Shown: positions 33,170 to 36,195 of the stretch, piece by piece
How positions within the stretch are numbered: position 1 is the first letter of the stretch
Layout of the letters: every line of letters starts with the position of its first letter
Origin: an uncultured Solirubrobacteraceae bacterium
GTDB lineage: Bacteria; Actinomycetota; Thermoleophilia; Solirubrobacterales; Solirubrobacteraceae
Direction: 5' to 3'
Assembly: GCA_902806205.1 (NCBI GenBank)
Contig: CADCVR010000015.1
Location: 1-36,195 of the forward strand
DNA length: 36,195 nt
Translations under genes and position numbers: made by a program
Notes under the pieces: model-generated
Databases searched by the model: none
Seen by the model: the letters and a program-made list of their open reading frames with translations, nothing else
What the model was told of the DNA's origin: nothing

Positions 33170-33669
33170 CCCGCCCAAGGACGCGGTTTCCGCGCTCGAC
33201 GCGATCGACAATCAATCTCAGAACGAACATTGATGCGGCTCCAGCGACGACGGTTGTGCCTGTGACGCGACAGCCGATTGGCCGCCCGGTTCTGCACACC
33301 TGTGGCGCCACGTTCGAGGACGGAACGGAAGCCTCGATGATGGTCAACTCGCAGATCGCCGGCCAGCCCGCGGGCGTCTTCGCCGACAAGCCGGTCGGCC
33401 CGGCGAACCCGTGCGGCATCCTCGTCGCGGCCTGGAAGGCGTCGATGTAGCTCGGGCATTCCGACAGCGCGGGGCGCGGGCCCGGGGCGTCAGCTCCGGG
33501 CCCGTCTGCGTCGGCAGGCGATGCGGTGTGTTCAGTCCAGCGCGAGCGCCTGGGGAGCGTCGGCCTCAGGCCCGCACCCGGCACCTCGCCGCCGAGAACC
33601 CGAAGGGATCCGCGCCCGCGGTCGGCAACGTGGCTTGAAGCACCGGCCGGACGTAGACTCCGCCGGGCC
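33170..33669. other. Boundary region between mobile element and LAL regulator
   Basis: 500 bases without a convincing gene. A 64-codon frame at 33256-33450 (GTG start, PVLHTCGATFEDGTEASMMV) is open but its mirror frame on the other strand is equally open, so it is not called. The element's right attachment site should be here if the relaxase belongs to it; no direct repeat of the integrase-side sequence was seen by eye. Confidence 0.4.
33477..33504. terminator. Hairpin upstream of the LAL regulator
   Basis: CGGGCCCGG at 33477-33485 and CCGGGCCCG at 33496-33504, a perfect 9-bp stem with a 10-base loop. No T-run. It could isolate the regulator from read-through of the relaxase region. Confidence 0.4.
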
Positions 33670-36195
33670 GTGCCCGTGGTGAGCGCCCATGACCTGCTCG
33701 AGCGCGAGCTCGAGGTCGCCGAGACGACGTCGAGCATCGACCAGGCGCGCCAAGGTCGGGGACAGCTGCTGGTGGTGCAGGCGCCGGCCGGGCTCGGCAA
33801 GACCTCGCTGCTGGCCACCGCGGGCCGGACGGCCCGGGCGGGCGGGATGCGGGTGCTCAGCGCCCGGGGCAGCGAGCTCGAGGCGAGTTTCCCCTTCGGC
33901 GTGGTGCGCCAGCTGTTCGAGTCCATCCTGCACGGCGCGCCGGCCGAGGTCCGCACCCGGTGGCTCAGCGGCGCCGCCGGGCTGGCGGCGCCGATGTTCG
34001 ACGCCTCCGCCGCGGTCGAGAGCCTCGACGTGGCCGACGCCAGCTACGCCCGGCTGCACGGCCTCTACTGGCTGGCCTGCAACCTCGCCCACGAGCAGCC
34101 CCTGCTCCTCGCCGTCGACGACGGCCACTGGGCCGACGATCCGTCGCTGCGGTTCCTGAGCTTCCTCGCCCGCCGTCTCGAGGACGTCCCCGTGCTGCTG
34201 CTGCTCGGCACCCGGCCCAACGACGAGGCGCTGAGCCCCCAACTGCCGACGCTCGTGTCAGACCCGGGCGCGCGCAGGGTCGAGCTGGCGCCGCTGAGCG
34301 ACCGCGCCGTGCGCACCTGGGTCCGCGCGGCGCTCGGCCCGAGCGCGGCCGAGGAGTTCTGCCGCGCCTGCCACGGCGCGACCAGCGGCAACCCGCTGCT
34401 GATGAGCGAGCTCATCCGGGAGGTCTCCTCGGGCCGCATGGCTCCCACCGCCGCGCAGGCGGCCCGCGTCGAGGCGCTCGGCGGCGGGGTCGCGGAGGTC
34501 GTGTTCATGCGCCTGGCGCGGCTCCCGGCTGGGGCACGGGAGCTGGCCCGGGCCGTCGCCGTCCTGGGCGACGCGGCCAACCTCTCGCTGGCCGGAGCGC
34601 TGGCCGGGCTGGAGGAGCCTGCCGCGACGGCGGCGGCCGAGGCCCTGCTGGCCGCGGAGATCCTGGTCGGGGGCGACGGGCTGAGCTTCGTCCATCCCAT
34701 CGTGCGGACGGCGATCCACGAGGAGATCCCCCCGGCCGAACGCCCGGAGCACCACGCGCGCGCCGCGCGAGTGCTGGACGAGCGGCGCTGCCCGCCCGAG
34801 CAGATCGCTGCCCAGCTCCTGCAGGCCCCGCCGGCCGGTGCGGCGTGGGTGGTCGACGCACTGCTCGCGGCGGCGACGCCGGCGCTCGCCCTCGGAGACG
34901 CCAAGACGGCCGTTGCCTATCTCACCCGAGCCCTCGCCGAGCCGCCCCCCGAGCCCCGCCGCCCGGAGGTGCTGGCGTGCCTCGGGCGGGCCGAGGCACG
35001 CACCGGCGCCCCCGGCGCGGTGGAGCACCTCGAGCAGGCGATCGCGCTGGCCGAACCGCGCGCGGCCGCCGGGGCGGCCCTGGAGCTGGCCGGCCTGCTG
35101 AAGTTCGCCGGGGACGCGGTGACGGCCGTCGGGGTGCTGGAGCGCGCCCAGGCCGGGCTGGGGGACGCCGCGCCCGAGCTCTACGACCGCCTCGAGGTGG
35201 AGCTCCTCGGCTGCGCCTACATCAGCGTCAGCGCGCGCCGCATGCTGGCCGGCAAGGTCGCCGGCCTCGACGACCGCGGCGGCGCCCCGAGGACCTTCCT
35301 CGAGCGCTTCACGCTCGCCGGCATGTGCTTCGACGCCTTCGCGGAGGGCCGCCACCGCGACCACGTCGTCAACCTGGCCATGCGCGCCCTGGCCGGCGGC
35401 GACCTCCCCACGGACCCGATCTCGGGTGGGCACGCGTTCGTCAGCGCGGCGATCGGCCTCATGTTCGCCGAGCACTACGAGGAGGCCGAGCGCCTCTACA
35501 CGGGCGCCCTCGACGACGCGCGCAAGCGCGGCTCGGGCGTGTCCTTCGCCACCGCCGCCAGCCTGCGCTCGCTCGTGAACTACCGCCGGGGGCGCCTGTC
35601 GGACGCCGAGGCCGACGCGCGCTCGGCGTTGAACCTCGCCGGCGAGGTGCACGGCTCGCAGGGCTTCCTCTCCGCGGCGCTGGGGACGCTGATCTACGCC
35701 TCCCTGGATCGCGGCACCGTCGACGCGGAGCTCGAGGCACTGGCCGACCGCTTCCTGGTCGAGCAGGCGACCGACAACCTGCCCTACAGCCACGCCATCC
35801 ACTCCCGTGCCTGCCTGCGTGTCGCGGCCGGCGACCTGCACCGGGGCCTCGCGGAGCTGCTCGCCGCCGGGCGGCGCGAGCTCGAGTGGGGCGCGCCGAA
35901 TCCGGCGATCACGCCGTGGCGCTCGAGCGCGGCGCTCGTCTGCAACCGGCTCGGCGACCTCCAGGAGGCACGGCGCCTCGCGTCGGAGGAGGTCTCGCTG
36001 GCGCGGTCCTTCGGCGCGCCGCGCTGCCTGGGCGTGGCTCTGCGGGCGGCCGGTCTGGTGGAGCAGGGCGGCCTGCGCGTGGCCCTCCTGCGGGACGCGG
36101 TCGAGGTGCTCGAGGAGTCCGACGGGGTGCTCGAGCTCGCGCGGACGCTCGTCGACCTCGGCGCCGCCGTCCAGCTCGCGGGCGCGGCTGCGTAG
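33670..36195 (+). CDS. LAL-type (LuxR-associated) AAA ATPase regulator lacking the C-terminal HTH
   Basis: 841 codons from GTG 33670 (33676 or 33679 also possible) to TAG at 36193-36195. The N-terminal NTPase has Walker A at residues 38-45 (APAGLGKT) and Walker B with D150-D151 (LLLAVDDGHWADD). It continues with LLLGTRPNDEALSP, GNPLLMSELIREV and the winged-helix segment FVHPIVRTAIHEEIPPAERP. A long alpha-helical TPR-like part follows (AVAYLTRALAEPPP, YEEAERLYTGALDDARKRGS, LGDLQEARRLASEEVSLARS). LAL proteins normally end with a LuxR HTH after D-L-G-A-A-L-R-R-A-G-x-R. Here the frame stops at DLGAAVQLAGAAA. Either a frameshift/premature stop removed the HTH or it lies just beyond the window. A signal-dependent transcription role is inferred from the family. 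Confidence 0.85.
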   Translation: MPVVSAHDLLERELEVAETTSSIDQARQGRGQLLVVQAPAGLGKTSLLATAGRTARAGGMRVLSARGSELEASFPFGVVRQLFESILHGAPAEVRTRWLSGAAGLAAPMFDASAAVESLDVADASYARLHGLYWLACNLAHEQPLLLAVDDGHWADDPSLRFLSFLARRLEDVPVLLLLGTRPNDEALSPQLPTLVSDPGARRVELAPLSDRAVRTWVRAALGPSAAEEFCRACHGATSGNPLLMSELIREVSSGRMAPTAAQAARVEALGGGVAEVVFMRLARLPAGARELARAVAVLGDAANLSLAGALAGLEEPAATAAAEALLAAEILVGGDGLSFVHPIVRTAIHEEIPPAERPEHHARAARVLDERRCPPEQIAAQLLQAPPAGAAWVVDALLAAATPALALGDAKTAVAYLTRALAEPPPEPRRPEVLACLGRAEARTGAPGAVEHLEQAIALAEPRAAAGAALELAGLLKFAGDAVTAVGVLERAQAGLGDAAPELYDRLEVELLGCAYISVSARRMLAGKVAGLDDRGGAPRTFLERFTLAGMCFDAFAEGRHRDHVVNLAMRALAGGDLPTDPISGGHAFVSAAIGLMFAEHYEEAERLYTGALDDARKRGSGVSFATAASLRSLVNYRRGRLSDAEADARSALNLAGEVHGSQGFLSAALGTLIYASLDRGTVDAELEALADRFLVEQATDNLPYSHAIHSRACLRVAAGDLHRGLAELLAAGRRELEWGAPNPAITPWRSSAALVCNRLGDLQEARRLASEEVSLARSFGAPRCLGVALRAAGLVEQGGLRVALLRDAVEVLEESDGVLELARTLVDLGAAVQLAGAAA

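Noticed and set aside
33256-33450. 64-codon plus frame before the LAL regulator
   Set aside because: The reverse strand is equally open, there is no ribosome site and no family resemblance.
33078-33956. 292-codon minus frame spanning the relaxase tail to the LAL start
   Set aside because: Overlaps two supported genes, no motif, low-complexity ends.

Overview
This is high-GC DNA with strong GC bias at third codon positions. It most likely comes from an actinobacterium of the Thermoleophilia/Solirubrobacterales type. The pointers are the style of the extracellular proteins (LVIVD propeller, calcium-repeat remnant), a DUF4235 protein, a small CxC/CxxC zinc-ribbon protein, cytochrome c maturation genes beside secG, and many GTG starts. 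The assignment is inferred from gene style only. No rRNA, tRNA or CRISPR array was recognised.

Layout. 1-3.9 kb is an accessory, heavily eroded zone: the 3' part of an IS1380-type transposase, a tight nest of three tiny genes, a toxin/antitoxin-like trio (DUF4258-like, DUF2283, HTH), and fragments of a YLDQNK protein, an ECF sigma factor and a calcium-repeat protein. 3.9-7.1 kb holds a GCS2/YbdK-type carboxylate-amine ligase, a 167-bp imperfect palindrome, and remnants of a DUF3800-like and a replication-relaxation gene. 7.2-10.5 kb has a HAD phosphatase and a secreted LVIVD propeller protein. 10.8-12.6 kb has a divergent cupin/LysR pair, both frameshifted, and an internally deleted NTF2-like gene. 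12.6-24.5 kb looks like intact chromosome: metallophosphoesterase, small membrane protein, LysR, an operon ending in tldE/pmbA-like and pncA, then (minus strand) ccmE-ccmF-ccmI-like-secG, then zinc-ribbon, thiamine-binding, DUF4235, two single-domain response regulators and a PAS-GAF-PAS histidine kinase.

24.6-33.2 kb is an integrated mobile element: tyrosine integrase preceded by three 12-bp repeats, convergent excisionase-like gene, DUF3800 gene, an IS481 insertion, a gene-poor stretch, and a MobF (TrwC/TraI) relaxase-helicase. No type IV coupling protein is seen. The window closes with a large LAL-type ATPase regulator that stops before the usual LuxR HTH, exactly at the last base.

Functional links: CcmE carries a C-x3-Y haem-binding motif instead of the usual H-x3-Y, pointing to a variant System I cytochrome c pathway. 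The kinase and the two output-less receivers probably form one signalling set. Frameshifts are confined to accessory zones, the cupin/LysR pair and the relaxase tail, while the long core genes are clean. That favours real gene decay over general sequencing error. The most unusual items are the nested micro-operon at 898-1353, the palindrome at 5232-5398, the DUF4258/DUF2283/HTH trio, and the 12-bp repeats before the integrase.
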